From JBMOGA01 sp049318625 (lineage in GTDB: Bacteria; Pseudomonadota; Alphaproteobacteria; Rhizobiales; Hyphomicrobiaceae): a stretch of DNA of 64,000 bases. Position 1 is the first letter of the stretch; every line of letters starts with the position of its first letter. The notes under the pieces were generated by a model. It was given only the letters and a program-made list of their open reading frames with translations, ran no database searches and was not told where the DNA came from. Where the stretch lies: positions 47,357-111,356 of the forward strand of contig JBMOGA010000006.1 in assembly GCA_049318625.1 (NCBI GenBank), written 5' to 3'. Positions 16,471 through 24,802 of the stretch are shown one piece after another. The position numbers were made by a program, and so were the translations under genes.

Positions 16471-16702
16471 CGCAGGTCCGCGTGTTCTCCGGCACCGGGC
16501 AGAACGTCACCGCGTGGCCCTGCGCCGCATCGAGCAGCGTCGCATACACCCCGCCGTGGACGATGCCGAGCCCGTTCATGTGCTTCGCCTCGAGGTCCAT
16601 CACGAGTTCCGCGTGCCCCGCGCGCCAGACGACGATCCGATAGCCGAGGAGCTGGCGAAATCCCGAGGGCTTGCCCTCCGTGAAGTGTGGCTTGTCCGGC
16701 AT
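16250..16702 (-). CDS. PaaI-family hotdog-fold thioesterase
   Basis: A small acyl-CoA thioesterase of the hotdog fold, 150 residues. The signature HMNGLGIVHGGVYATLLDAAQGHAV near residues 41-65 has the HGG turn and the acidic catalytic residue on the central helix typical of the PaaI group, and the sheet strand TTSFLSAARDGQVRAIG follows. It would hydrolyse aryl- or acyl-CoA in the cytoplasm. I chose the ATG at 16702; upstream in-frame codons reach into the neighbouring promoter region. Its 3' half overlaps, on the opposite strand, the extended frame of the ParE-like toxin. It is divergent from the FAD-linked dehydrogenase gene. Confidence 0.88.
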   Translation of the reverse strand: MPDKPHFTEGKPSGFRQLLGYRIVVWRAGHAELVMDLEAKHMNGLGIVHGGVYATLLDAAQGHAVTFCPVPENTRTCVTISLTTSFLSAARDGQVRAIGRLIGIHDRVATAHAEMYGADGTLLAAAQASFRYMPGSERLEGVPRQGPHVR

Positions 16703-16785
16703 GCGTGCGCTGCTAATGTCCCGTCGAAATCCGAGGCACGCCGGGGGCGGCCCGCCGACAACCGCCATAACACGGGGAGACCCAT

Positions 16786-18216
16786 ATGACAGCACGCCCC
16801 GTGGCACCCGAGGTCATCGATCGGCTGAAAGCGCTGGTCGGGCCGGCGGGCGTCCTCGAAGCGCCGTCCGACACCGCCTCCTATTGCCGCAGTTGGCGCG
16901 ACGACTGGGAGGGCCGGGTGCCGCTCGTCGTGCGGCCCGCCTCGACCGCCGAGGTCGCAGCGGTCGTACGGGTGTGTGCCGAGACCGGTACGCCGATCGT
17001 GCCCCAGGGTGGCAACACGGGCCTCACCGGGGCGAGCCAGCCCCATGCCGACATGAGCGAGATCATCCTGTCGACGTCCCGCATGAAGGCCGTGCGCGCC
17101 ATCGACACCTGGAACGACACGATCACCGTCGAGGCCGGCGTCGTCCTGGCCGAGATCCAGCGCGTCGCCGCCGAACACGACCGCCTGTTCCCGTTGAGCC
17201 TCGGGGCCGAGGGCTCCTGCCAGATCGGCGGCAACCTCTCGACCAATGCTGGCGGCACCCAAGTCATCCGCTACGGAAACACCCGTAATCTGGCGCTCGG
17301 CCTCGAGGTCGTGCTGCCCGACGGGCGGATCTGGGACGGCCTGAGAGGGCTCCGCAAGGACAACACCGGCTATGACCTGAAGCACCTGTTCATCGGCGGC
17401 GAGGGCACGCTCGGCATCATCACCGCCGCCGTGCTGCGTCTGTTTCCCAAACCGACGGCCGTCGAGACGGCGTGGCTCGCCGTCCCCGATCCGGCCACGG
17501 CCGTGCGCTTGCTCGCGCACATGAAGGCGCGCCTCGGCGATCAGATCCAGGCGTTCGAACTCATCAACCGGCGCATCGTCGATCTGCTGCTGGCCGGCGT
17601 GCCGGGCCACGAGGACCCGATGGCGGTGCGGCACGATTGGTACGTGCTCATCGAGGTGGCGGGCCAGGGGGCGCCTGGCACGCTGGCCGATCCGTTCACC
17701 GGCGCGCTGGAGACCGCGCTCGAGGCCGGCCTCGTCGTCGACGCGGTGATCGCGGCATCGGGGGCCCAGTCCAAGCGCTTCTGGAAAATGCGCGAGGACC
17801 TGGCCGAAGCCCAGAAGGCTGCCGGCGGTGCCATCAGCCACGACATCTCGGTGCCGGTCTCCGCCGTCCCGGCTTTCATCGCCGAGACCGACGCCGCCCT
17901 CGCACGGGCTTATCCCGGCGTGCGCCTCGTCTGCTTCGGCCACCTTGGCGACGGCAACATGCACTACAACCCGATCCGCCCCGAAGGCTGGGCCGCCGCC
18001 GACTGGAAGGCCGAGCGCGGCAACGTCAACCGCATCGTCCACGACCTCGTGATGGCCAAGGGTGGCGCCATCAGCGCCGAGCACGGCATCGGCCGCCTGC
18101 GCCTCGCCGAGAACGAGCACTACAAGAGCCCGGTCGAACTCGACCTGATGCGCACGCTGAAACGTACGCTCGACCCGGCCAACATCATGAACCCCGGCAA
18201 GGTGGTGCGGGTTTAA
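16786..18216 (+). CDS. FAD-linked D-2-hydroxyacid dehydrogenase (GlcD/D2HGDH type)
   Basis: A flavoprotein of the VAO family that oxidises a D-2-hydroxy acid, such as D-lactate, glycolate or D-2-hydroxyglutarate. The 476 residues show the PP-loop FAD-binding motif VPQGGNTGLTGAS near 66-78, GGNLSTNAGG near 147-156, HLFIGGEGTLGIITA, and in the C-terminal cap HLGDGNMHYN and PANIMNPGKVV. The GDGNxHYN motif binds the catalytic metal or substrate in D2HGDH-like enzymes. GGGGAG precedes the ATG. The 2-hydroxyacid dehydrogenase at 9.8 kb is a possible partner in the same metabolism, but they are not linked in an operon. Confidence 0.92.
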   Translation: MTARPVAPEVIDRLKALVGPAGVLEAPSDTASYCRSWRDDWEGRVPLVVRPASTAEVAAVVRVCAETGTPIVPQGGNTGLTGASQPHADMSEIILSTSRMKAVRAIDTWNDTITVEAGVVLAEIQRVAAEHDRLFPLSLGAEGSCQIGGNLSTNAGGTQVIRYGNTRNLALGLEVVLPDGRIWDGLRGLRKDNTGYDLKHLFIGGEGTLGIITAAVLRLFPKPTAVETAWLAVPDPATAVRLLAHMKARLGDQIQAFELINRRIVDLLLAGVPGHEDPMAVRHDWYVLIEVAGQGAPGTLADPFTGALETALEAGLVVDAVIAASGAQSKRFWKMREDLAEAQKAAGGAISHDISVPVSAVPAFIAETDAALARAYPGVRLVCFGHLGDGNMHYNPIRPEGWAAADWKAERGNVNRIVHDLVMAKGGAISAEHGIGRLRLAENEHYKSPVELDLMRTLKRTLDPANIMNPGKVVRV

Positions 18217-18628
18217 GCGCCCTTCCGTAGTCCCGTATGCCGGGCCGTATTGCGCCGCGGCGATCCGGAACCCGGCGGCAGGAAAAGCGCTGATCTCCCT
18301 CCCTTCATGTCGCGACGCTCATGGGGAGACCGGAAAGCCCCCTCTTGCGTTCCCGGAAGCCGGCCGTCACCCAAGCGGCGGGCGACTATCCGGGATCTCG
18401 CCATTGCAATCGGCACGCCGCGCCCGACCACGGGGCGGGATGACGGATGTGGGGAGGAGCGGGCTGAGATTGCGCGCGCCGCGTCGTCTCAGACTTCGAA
18501 GTCCATGCGGGAACTGCAGAATGAGGGCGCAGCGCTGCGGGCCAAAAGCAGAGCGCATTGAGACGCGCACCTCGTCATGATAGCAGAGTCCCAAGTCATG
18601 AAGACTCGACGAGTTGCGAGGAACACGC
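18217..18628. other. Gene-free stretch at the start of the accessory segment
   Basis: About 410 bases between the FAD-linked dehydrogenase and the hypothetical gene at 18629. Open frames here are short and do not look like proteins I know. No repeat, RNA gene or convincing promoter was seen, apart from the ribosome site GCGAGGAA just before 18629. Confidence 0.3.
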
Positions 18629-19108
18629 ATGGCCGCCACCAGGGATCGCTGGAAGCGCGTACCTTTTGCCGCCGGCATTCAAATACCATTCGCCAACGCG
18701 TACTCGCGCAGGGAGTTCGACAAAATTCGGGAGGGTTTGGTTCCCGAAGACATGGAGGACAAGTGGTTCATCTATTTTGAGGAGCCGCATCTCTTCCTGC
18801 ACAACAGCTGGACTGGTCAGCCCGTTTACCGCGTTACTTTCGAGGCAACGGAGGAAGGTGCTTCCGTTGCGGAGGCCTTGTGTGTTGTCGAGGCCGTTGC
18901 GAGCACCAGCCGAGACTACGAAGCCTCCCTTCTCGATTTTCTCATCGGTAATCTGCTTCTCGGCGAGCAGAAGCCGTTTCCCGTGCCGCCCCGTGCGAAG
19001 AACGCCGCAAGCGGACTTCTGCAGCATGTGATCGCCGGCACGGGGTTTAGGCAGACTTTCCCGAATAAGGATGCGGCGCGTCGAAGGTGGTGGCAATTCT
19101 GGCGCTGA
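18629..19108 (+). CDS. Conserved-looking hypothetical protein with MEDKWFIYFEE/NSWTG core
   Basis: I cannot assign a function. The 159 residues have no signal peptide and no membrane segment. The central part MEDKWFIYFEEPHLFLHNSW followed by TGQPVYRVTF (about residues 39-68) reads like a small beta-rich domain found alone or attached to other proteins; my recollection, which is weak, is of copies linked to ADP-ribosylglycohydrolases. A helical part follows (VAEALCVVEAV, then LLDFLIGNLLLG), and the end is basic and tryptophan-rich (RRRWWQFWR). The ATG at 18629 is supported by GCGAGGAA. A perfect 18-base hairpin lies ten bases beyond the stop, so it is probably transcribed alone. Base composition looks less GC-rich than the neighbours. 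Confidence 0.72.
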   Translation: MAATRDRWKRVPFAAGIQIPFANAYSRREFDKIREGLVPEDMEDKWFIYFEEPHLFLHNSWTGQPVYRVTFEATEEGASVAEALCVVEAVASTSRDYEASLLDFLIGNLLLGEQKPFPVPPRAKNAASGLLQHVIAGTGFRQTFPNKDAARRRWWQFWR

Positions 19109-19117
19109 ACCAGAGGT

Positions 19118-19157
19118 CCGGCGGCGCGACCAAGGCTGCCCTTGGTCGCGCCGCCGG
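19118..19157. terminator. Perfect 18-bp hairpin, likely terminator
   Basis: CCGGCGGCGCGACCAAGG, a four-base loop CTGC, then the exact reverse complement. It begins ten bases after the stop of the hypothetical gene and ends 43 bases before the next start. There is no T tract on the plus strand, so it may be an intrinsic terminator of the tract-less kind, an RNA-stabilising stem, or a relic of a mobile element end. Confidence 0.65.
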
Positions 19158-19200
19158 CCGGGCTGATGTGGCGCGACATCAAGAAACGTGAGGTGATTTG

Positions 19201-20037
19201 GTGCGGGGCAAGAACGTATACGGGTTCCGCGGGCGCATCGCGACGACGCTCGCAGCGTGCCTCTTTGCTGCGATGAGTTCTGCGAGTACTCCGGCAGCTT
19301 CCGAAGACAATCCACCGGAGATTGAGCGGGCCAAAGCCGAGCCTGCCGACGTACGTATCGTGCGCGACACGGTTTACTACACCGGCAACGTTTCGAAGGC
19401 GAGTTCTGCGGCCTTCGACGCAGCGGTCGCCGGCGTCGCCCCTGGCCAGGTCACCCGGCTCGTCATTAACTCAGGCGGCGGCGACACCGTTGCCGGCCGT
19501 CACATCGGTCGCTGGGTGAGGAGCATGGGCGTGGTGGTCGAAGTCGACACCATCTGTTTCTCGTCCTGCGCCGACTACGTCTTTCCCGCCGGACGGGCCC
19601 GCGTGATCCGTGCCGATGCCTTTGTCGGCTGGCATGGCAACGAACGCCAGTTTGCCGTGCTCGCCGCACGTCGAGGCGTCAGTCTCGCGGATGAAGTGCG
19701 CAGGTTCGTTCCCAAGGAGCTGTCAGCCGAGCAAAAGGCGGCCTTCGTGCGTGACGTCATCGAGACCTTGAAGATCACCCAACAAGATGAAGCGAACTTT
19801 TACGCGCAGTTGGGACTTGACGACGCCTTCGCCGTCTGCGCGGTCGGGGATCATCTTGAAAAACAGCCTGGTTTTTCCGGGCGCAAGGGCTGGGGCTTCT
19901 CCCTCGAAGATATGGTGTCCCTTGGCCTGACCAATACCGTGTATCTGGGCCACGGCAACTATGAAAAAGACTCGACGCGTTTCCGCAAGTACCTCGTCCA
20001 GATCAGTGCCAGCGAGTGTTTGGCACTGCTCAAATGA
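19201..20037 (+). CDS. Secreted ClpP/crotonase-fold protein (COG3904-like)
   Basis: A 278-residue protein with an N-terminal signal peptide (hydrophobic segment about 12-30) and a ClpP-type fold. VTRLVINSGGGDTVAGRHIG near 85-104 resembles the strand and glycine oxyanion loop of ClpP and SppA-like proteins. DTICFSSCADYVFPAG near 116-131 sits at the nucleophile position with Ser 121/122, and FVGWHG supplies a His at about 145. The Cys pair flanking the serines would be oxidised in the periplasm. It may be a periplasmic serine hydrolase of unknown target. I chose GTG 19201, five bases after AGGTGA; a TTG one codon upstream is possible. Its stop overlaps the next gene as ATGA. Confidence 0.72.
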   Translation: MRGKNVYGFRGRIATTLAACLFAAMSSASTPAASEDNPPEIERAKAEPADVRIVRDTVYYTGNVSKASSAAFDAAVAGVAPGQVTRLVINSGGGDTVAGRHIGRWVRSMGVVVEVDTICFSSCADYVFPAGRARVIRADAFVGWHGNERQFAVLAARRGVSLADEVRRFVPKELSAEQKAAFVRDVIETLKITQQDEANFYAQLGLDDAFAVCAVGDHLEKQPGFSGRKGWGFSLEDMVSLGLTNTVYLGHGNYEKDSTRFRKYLVQISASECLALLK

Positions 20038-20855
20038 TCCCGTTACACCTCAAAAAAGTGCGCTCGATGACAACCGCCGGCAGTAGCTCATTCGCGAAAG
20101 AAGAACGGTTTTCGCGGTTGGAAGATCCTGCGCGCGATTTCCCGTTCTACAACGGAGCGCCAGCGTCCATTTCCAGCGGGCAATGGCTGTTCGTCATGGC
20201 CATGGTCGTCGTCGGCTTCCTCGTGCTGGCTTTGCCTATCCGCTGGCCCGGCGGCGCCTTCGCACAATTCATCCCGTCCGTGTTGATGCCACTTATCCCA
20301 CTGGCCGCGCTGGCGTACGTGGCTCCAGGCCACTGGAAGGCCATTTTCGGCAAGGTGGGCGGCCGCGAAATAAAGCTGATGTTCGGATTCGCAGTGCTCA
20401 ATATCGTCGTGAGCATGGGCGTCGGCGCCATAGTTTTCGCTTTGACAACGGTGACGCCAAACGCTGCGACGGCCCTGTTGAGCGGTCTCGGCACGGCGGA
20501 GCGCATCTTGTTCTTCGCCAAGATAGTCCCACAGCTGTTCGGCGAGGAAGTCATCACGTTCCTGCCGTTTCTGGCCCTGTTGCAGTTGTTGTCGAAGGGC
20601 TTCGGCTTCAGCCGCAAGGCCGCGATCATCGGCGCATGGCTGATCTCAGCCGTCATCTTCGGTCTGATCCACCTGCCGACCTATAACTGGAACCTGATCC
20701 AGTGCATCGTCATCATCGGCTCGGCGCGCCTGATTTTGACGTTGCCGTGGATCATGACGAAGAACATCTGGGTCTCCACCGGTGCGCACATCGCCAATGA
20801 CTGGCTGTTGTTAGCCATGGGCCTTCTGGGCGCGAGCCTGGTGGGCAAGGGCTGA
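20034..20855 (+). CDS. CPBP family intramembrane metalloprotease (CAAX/Abi type)
   Basis: A 273-residue polytopic membrane protein of the CPBP group, relatives of the Rce1 CAAX prenyl protease. The family's metal-binding motifs are present: FGEEVITF carries the Glu-Glu pair, FGLIHLPTYNW carries FxxxH, and GAHIANDWLLL gives the last His and Asp/Asn. The usual Arg of EExxxR is not seen. About seven membrane segments are expected. The ATG at 20034 overlaps the stop of the secreted ClpP-like gene by four bases, so the two proteases should be made together; an ATG at 20067 is an alternative. Substrates are unknown. Some family members handle bacteriocin maturation or immunity. Confidence 0.82.
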   Translation: MIPLHLKKVRSMTTAGSSSFAKEERFSRLEDPARDFPFYNGAPASISSGQWLFVMAMVVVGFLVLALPIRWPGGAFAQFIPSVLMPLIPLAALAYVAPGHWKAIFGKVGGREIKLMFGFAVLNIVVSMGVGAIVFALTTVTPNAATALLSGLGTAERILFFAKIVPQLFGEEVITFLPFLALLQLLSKGFGFSRKAAIIGAWLISAVIFGLIHLPTYNWNLIQCIVIIGSARLILTLPWIMTKNIWVSTGAHIANDWLLLAMGLLGASLVGKG

Positions 20856-21122
20856 TTGCCCGAGAAAGGCCGCTTGATCCGCGTCAGCGGTCATAATCCG
20901 TTTGCGAGCCGATTGGACCGCGCTGTTTGAGGATCGCACCGTTCGTCAGCGGCCCAAGGCGACAAAAGCAAGTATAGCGATCACGACGATCGGTGTGGGT
21001 GACGTGCACGACTCAGCGCCTTTGCCAAAGGTGTCGGCTCGCCCCCCTCTCCAAACCCTTCCCCCCGCCCCCGTTCGGCGGTAAACCCGCCGTTCGCCGC
21101 CGCAATCACCGAAGAACCGCCG

Positions 21123-22295
21123 ATGTCCGCGCCCGAAACCCCAGCACGAACCGCACGTCCCGAATGGGCGAATGCGCGCCGCATCGTCGTCAAGATCGGC
21201 TCGGCGCTGCTCGTCGACCGCGAAACCGGGCGGCTGCGCGCCACGTGGCTCAATTCGCTGGCCGACGACGTCGCGGCCCTGGTCGCCGGCGGCCGCCAGG
21301 TGGTCCTGGTCTCGTCCGGGGCCATCGCCTTTGGCCGCCACCTGCTGAAACTGCCGAAGGGCCCTCTCGAACTCGACCAGAGTCAGGCTGCCGCGGCGGT
21401 CGGACAGATCAGCCTGTCGAGCGCCTATCAGGATGTGTTCCGCACCCGCGGCCTCACCGTCGCTCAGGTGTTGCTGACGCTGGGCGATACCGAGGAACGC
21501 CGCCGCTATCTGAACGCGCGGCGCACCATGCAGACGCTGCTCGAACTCGGCGCCGTGCCGGTCGTCAACGAGAACGACACGGTCGCGACCTCCGAGATCC
21601 GCTATGGCGACAACGACCGCCTGTCGGCCCGCGTCGCCGGCATGACGAGTGCCGATTGCCTCGTCCTGCTGTCCGATATCGACGGGCTCTACACCGCCCC
21701 CCCGCACCTCGACCCGTCGGCCAAGCGGATCGACCTCGTCACCGCCATCACGCCCGAGATCGAGGCGATGGCGGGGGACGCCGGCACCGAGCTTTCGAAG
21801 GGCGGGATGCGCACGAAGATCGAGGCCGGCAAGATCGCGCTGGCCGCCGGCACCAGCATGGTCATCACCACCGGCAAGGACCTGCACCCGCTGGCCGCCA
21901 TCGCTGCCGGCGCGCCCTGCACGTGGTTCCTCGCGCCGTCCGACCCCGTGGCCGCCCGCAAGCGCTGGATCGCCGGTCAGCTCGAGCCCAAGGGGGCTGT
22001 TTGGATCGACGCCGGTGCCGAGAAGGCGCTGATGTCCGGCAAGAGCCTGCTGCCGGCCGGCTGCGCCCGCATCGACGGCCAGTTCGACCGCGGCGATGCC
22101 ATCGTCATCCGCGGCGCCGACGGCCGCGAACTCGGCCGAGGGCTGGTCGGCTACCCGAGCGACGAGGCGGCCCGCATCCTCGGCCGCAAATCGTCCGAGA
22201 TCGCCGAGATCCTGGGACACGCCGGCCGCAGCGCCTTCATTCATCGCGACGACATGGCGCTCGGCGGCGCGCCCGCTCGGAGGACCGACGCATGA
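21123..22295 (+). CDS. proB: Glutamate 5-kinase
   Basis: ProB phosphorylates glutamate, the first and feedback-controlled step of proline synthesis. The 390 residues contain an amino acid kinase domain to about 260 (VVKIGSALLVD near 21-31, VLVSSGAIAFG near 61-71, NENDTVATSEIRYGDNDRLSA near 146-166, KGGMRTKIEAGKIA) and a C-terminal PUA domain (about 290-380, FDRGDAIVIRGADGRELGRG), the full-length form. Its stop overlaps the proA start as ATGA. In many relatives proB-proA sits with obgE and nadD; here nadD is 25 kb away. Confidence 0.97.
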   Translation: MSAPETPARTARPEWANARRIVVKIGSALLVDRETGRLRATWLNSLADDVAALVAGGRQVVLVSSGAIAFGRHLLKLPKGPLELDQSQAAAAVGQISLSSAYQDVFRTRGLTVAQVLLTLGDTEERRRYLNARRTMQTLLELGAVPVVNENDTVATSEIRYGDNDRLSARVAGMTSADCLVLLSDIDGLYTAPPHLDPSAKRIDLVTAITPEIEAMAGDAGTELSKGGMRTKIEAGKIALAAGTSMVITTGKDLHPLAAIAAGAPCTWFLAPSDPVAARKRWIAGQLEPKGAVWIDAGAEKALMSGKSLLPAGCARIDGQFDRGDAIVIRGADGRELGRGLVGYPSDEAARILGRKSSEIAEILGHAGRSAFIHRDDMALGGAPARRTDA

Positions 22296-23578
22296 CGGAT
22301 CAGACACCCGTCGCCGGCAGCACCGCCGACCTCATGATGCGCCTCGGTCGCGAGGCCCGCGCGGCCGCCCGGATCGTCGCGCTCGCCGACGCGGAAACCA
22401 AGAGCCGCGCCTTGCGCGCCGCGGCCCGCCTGATGACTGCGCGCACGCCGGAGATCCTGGCCGCCAACGGGCGCGATCTGGACGCCGCCCGCGCCGCCGG
22501 CCGCCCGGCCGCGTTCCTCGACCGGTTGGCCCTCGATGCCAAGCGCGTCGGCGCCATCGCGACGAGCCTCGACGACATCGCCGCGCTGCCCGACCCGGTC
22601 GGTGCGGTCATGGCGGAATGGACGCGGCCAAACGGTCTGGTGATCGCCCGGGTGCGGGTGCCGCTCGGCGTCGTCGGCATCATCTTCGAGAGCCGCCCCA
22701 ACGTGACCGCGGATGCCGGCGGTCTCTGCCTCAAATCCGGCAACGCCGCCATCCTGCGGGCCGGCTCGGAAAGCTTCCACTCAGCGGGCGCCATTCATGC
22801 CTGTCTGGCGGCAGGTCTGGCCGAGGCCGGGCTGCCCGCCGCCGCCATCGCGCTGGTGCCGACGACCGATCGCGAGGCCGTCGGCCTCATGTTGCAGGGT
22901 CTCGGCGGCGCGATCGACGTGATCGTGCCGCGCGGCGGCAAGAGCCTCGTCGCCCGCGTCCAGGACGAGGCGCGGGTGCCGGTGTTCGCCCACCTCGAAG
23001 GCATCTGCCACGCCTACGTCGACCGCGACGCCGATGCCGACAAGGCCGTGGCGATCGTGCTCAACGGCAAGCTCCGCCGCACGGGAGTCTGTGGCGCCAC
23101 CGAGTGCCTGCTGGTCGATCGCGCGGCGCCGCCCGGCCTGCTGGACCGGCTCGTCACGGCGCTGCTCGATTCCGGGTGCGAGGTTCGCGGCGATGCCGCG
23201 ACGGCCGCCATCGACCGCCGCGTCCGGCCCGCCGCCGCGGACGACTACGGCCGCGAGTTTCTCGACACCATCATCGCCGTGAAAGTGATCGACGGGGTCG
23301 GCGAGGCGATCGCGCACATCGCCCGCTACGGCTCGCAGCACACCGACGCCATCGTCACGGAGAACGCCGCGACTGCCGAGCGCTTCACCCGCGAGGTCGA
23401 CAGCGCCATCGTGCTTGTCAATGCCTCGACCCAGTTCGCCGACGGCGGCGAGTTCGGCTTCGGTGCCGAGATCGGCATCGCCACCGGCAAGACGCACGCT
23501 CGTGGGCCCGTCGGTGTCGAGCAGTTGACGAGCTTCAAGTACATCGTCCGCGGCACCGGCCAGGTGCGCCCGGGTTGA
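22292..23578 (+). CDS. proA: Glutamate-5-semialdehyde dehydrogenase (gamma-glutamyl phosphate reductase)
   Basis: ProA reduces gamma-glutamyl phosphate to glutamate-5-semialdehyde with NADPH, the second step of proline synthesis. The 428 residues follow the family throughout: PLGVVGIIFESRPNVTADA near 126-144, LKSGNAAILRAGSE, VPRGGKSLV, then RRTGVCGATECLLVD, which holds the catalytic Cys at about 268, and EFGFGAEIGIATGKTHARGP near the end. GGAGGA lies before the ATG, and the start overlaps the proB stop. It is convergent with a LysE-family gene; GATCAC and GTGATC repeats around 23577-23612 may form a weak terminator. Confidence 0.97.
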   Translation: MTDQTPVAGSTADLMMRLGREARAAARIVALADAETKSRALRAAARLMTARTPEILAANGRDLDAARAAGRPAAFLDRLALDAKRVGAIATSLDDIAALPDPVGAVMAEWTRPNGLVIARVRVPLGVVGIIFESRPNVTADAGGLCLKSGNAAILRAGSESFHSAGAIHACLAAGLAEAGLPAAAIALVPTTDREAVGLMLQGLGGAIDVIVPRGGKSLVARVQDEARVPVFAHLEGICHAYVDRDADADKAVAIVLNGKLRRTGVCGATECLLVDRAAPPGLLDRLVTALLDSGCEVRGDAATAAIDRRVRPAAADDYGREFLDTIIAVKVIDGVGEAIAHIARYGSQHTDAIVTENAATAERFTREVDSAIVLVNASTQFADGGEFGFGAEIGIATGKTHARGPVGVEQLTSFKYIVRGTGQVRPG

Positions 23579-23660
23579 TCACACTCGATTTCTGAGAGTT
23601 GGGGAGTGATCCACGCGCTCGGTAGACGCGCTGAGCGCATCCACCTCCACCGATCGCACC

Positions 23661-24278
23661 CTATCCCCGCGCCACCACGGCAACCCCGGCGCCGACCAGC
23701 AGCGTGCCGCCCGCGCGATTGACGGCGCGCTGCACGGCCGGGCGGCGGATCGTCGCCCGCGCCGAGTTGGCGAGCAGCGCGTAGGCCGCCGCATTGAGCG
23801 TGGCCAGCACGAGAAACGTCACCTCGAAAATGATCATCTGCGGCACCACCGGCCGGTCGAGCGTCAGGAACTGCGGCAGGAACGCGATGAAGAAGGTGAG
23901 GCTCTTCGGGTTGAGCGCCGTCACCGCGTAGGTGTGCAGGAAGATCGTCCGTGCCGAACGCGCACTGCGATCGGCCTCCGCCTCCGATGTGGAGACCGGC
24001 GCGCGCCACAGCTTGATGCCGAGATAGATCAGATAGGCCGCCCCGATCCACTTCAGGATCGTGAAAATCTCCGACGAGGCCGCGAGCAGCGCACCGAGAC
24101 CGAGCATCGACGCGGTCATCGCCGTGAAATCGCCGAGCGCCACCCCGGCGACCGTCGCCGCCGCCGACCGGCGCCCATGGCCGAGGGCATAGGAGATCAC
24201 CAGCAGAATGGTCGGGCCCGGAATCGCGAGCAACACGGCCGAGGCGGCGACGAAGGCAAGCCAGTGTTCGAGCGACAT
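23661..24278 (-). CDS. LysE family amino acid/metabolite exporter
   Basis: A 205-residue inner-membrane exporter of the LysE/RhtB family, which expels amino acids or similar small molecules. The N-terminal LAIPGPTILLVISYALGHGR near 18-37 has the family's PGP motif, followed by VALGDFTAM and IGAAYLIYLGIKLWR. Five or six membrane segments are predicted. The ATG at 24278 follows AAGAAGG at good spacing; the frame stays open upstream but the family N-terminus begins here. Substrate is not evident. Being next to proBA is suggestive of amino acid export but is convergent, not operonic. Confidence 0.92.
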   Translation of the reverse strand: MSLEHWLAFVAASAVLLAIPGPTILLVISYALGHGRRSAAATVAGVALGDFTAMTASMLGLGALLAASSEIFTILKWIGAAYLIYLGIKLWRAPVSTSEAEADRSARSARTIFLHTYAVTALNPKSLTFFIAFLPQFLTLDRPVVPQMIIFEVTFLVLATLNAAAYALLANSARATIRRPAVQRAVNRAGGTLLVGAGVAVVARG

Positions 24279-24802
24279 GGACGCGACACCTTCTTCAATG
24301 AGCGGAGACAGTATAAGGCCAGCGCCGTCTGAGGCTTGCCGAAAAAATGGGCACGTCGTGCCCGTCTTGCGTGCGGGCCAATCCTGACTGTGGTCGCCTG
24401 ATGCCCGTTGAACATCGCGACCGCGCGTGGCACGGCTCTTGCCAGTTTTCGATCGCCCCGTTCCCCGTTGGAGACGAACCACGCATGTTGCCGCCCCATC
24501 GTCCGCAGAACAACAAGGCACGCGCCGTCAAGTTTGCAGCTCGCAAGCCGGCGCCCCGGCTACCGGAAGTGACGAGCCCTCTCGATCGCCTCGCCGTGAA
24601 GAACATTCGTTTGCGCCTGCGCCGTCGCATCACCCCGTTGAAGCCGTCCTTGCGTGTGCTCGGTCAGGCGGAGGCTCTGGCCGCCCGCTGACGCCGCGCG
24701 CGGACGACAGATCCGGCATGCATAGCCGCGAACACCTTGGCGCAGCACCGTGACTTGAAATAAGTCAGCGGGACGCTTCACGCCCGGGAGGAGCCTCGGC
24801 GC
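24279..24802. promoter_or_regulatory. Intergenic region between divergent lysE-like and MFS genes
   Basis: A 524-base gap. Apart from the doubtful 68-residue frame above, it holds the ribosome sites of both flanking genes (AAGAAGG on the minus strand near 24290, GGGAGGAG before 24803). I saw no repeat, RNA gene or clear -35/-10 pair. Confidence 0.3.
24485..24691 (+). CDS. Possible small basic protein (68 aa), doubtful
   Basis: An ATG at 24485 with a GGAG-like site upstream opens a frame of 68 residues that is strongly basic and proline-containing (AARKPAPRLPEV, then KNIRLRLRRRIT). I recognise no family. It lies alone in the 524-base gap between the divergent LysE-type and MFS genes. Arg/Pro-rich frames arise by chance in GC-rich DNA, so this may be non-coding. 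Confidence 0.22.
   Translation: MLPPHRPQNNKARAVKFAARKPAPRLPEVTSPLDRLAVKNIRLRLRRRITPLKPSLRVLGQAEALAAR

Noticed and set aside
23577..23615. Hairpin GATCAC/GTGATC after proA as a terminator
   Set aside because: The stem is short and interrupted, and no T tract follows; mentioned only in the proA entry.
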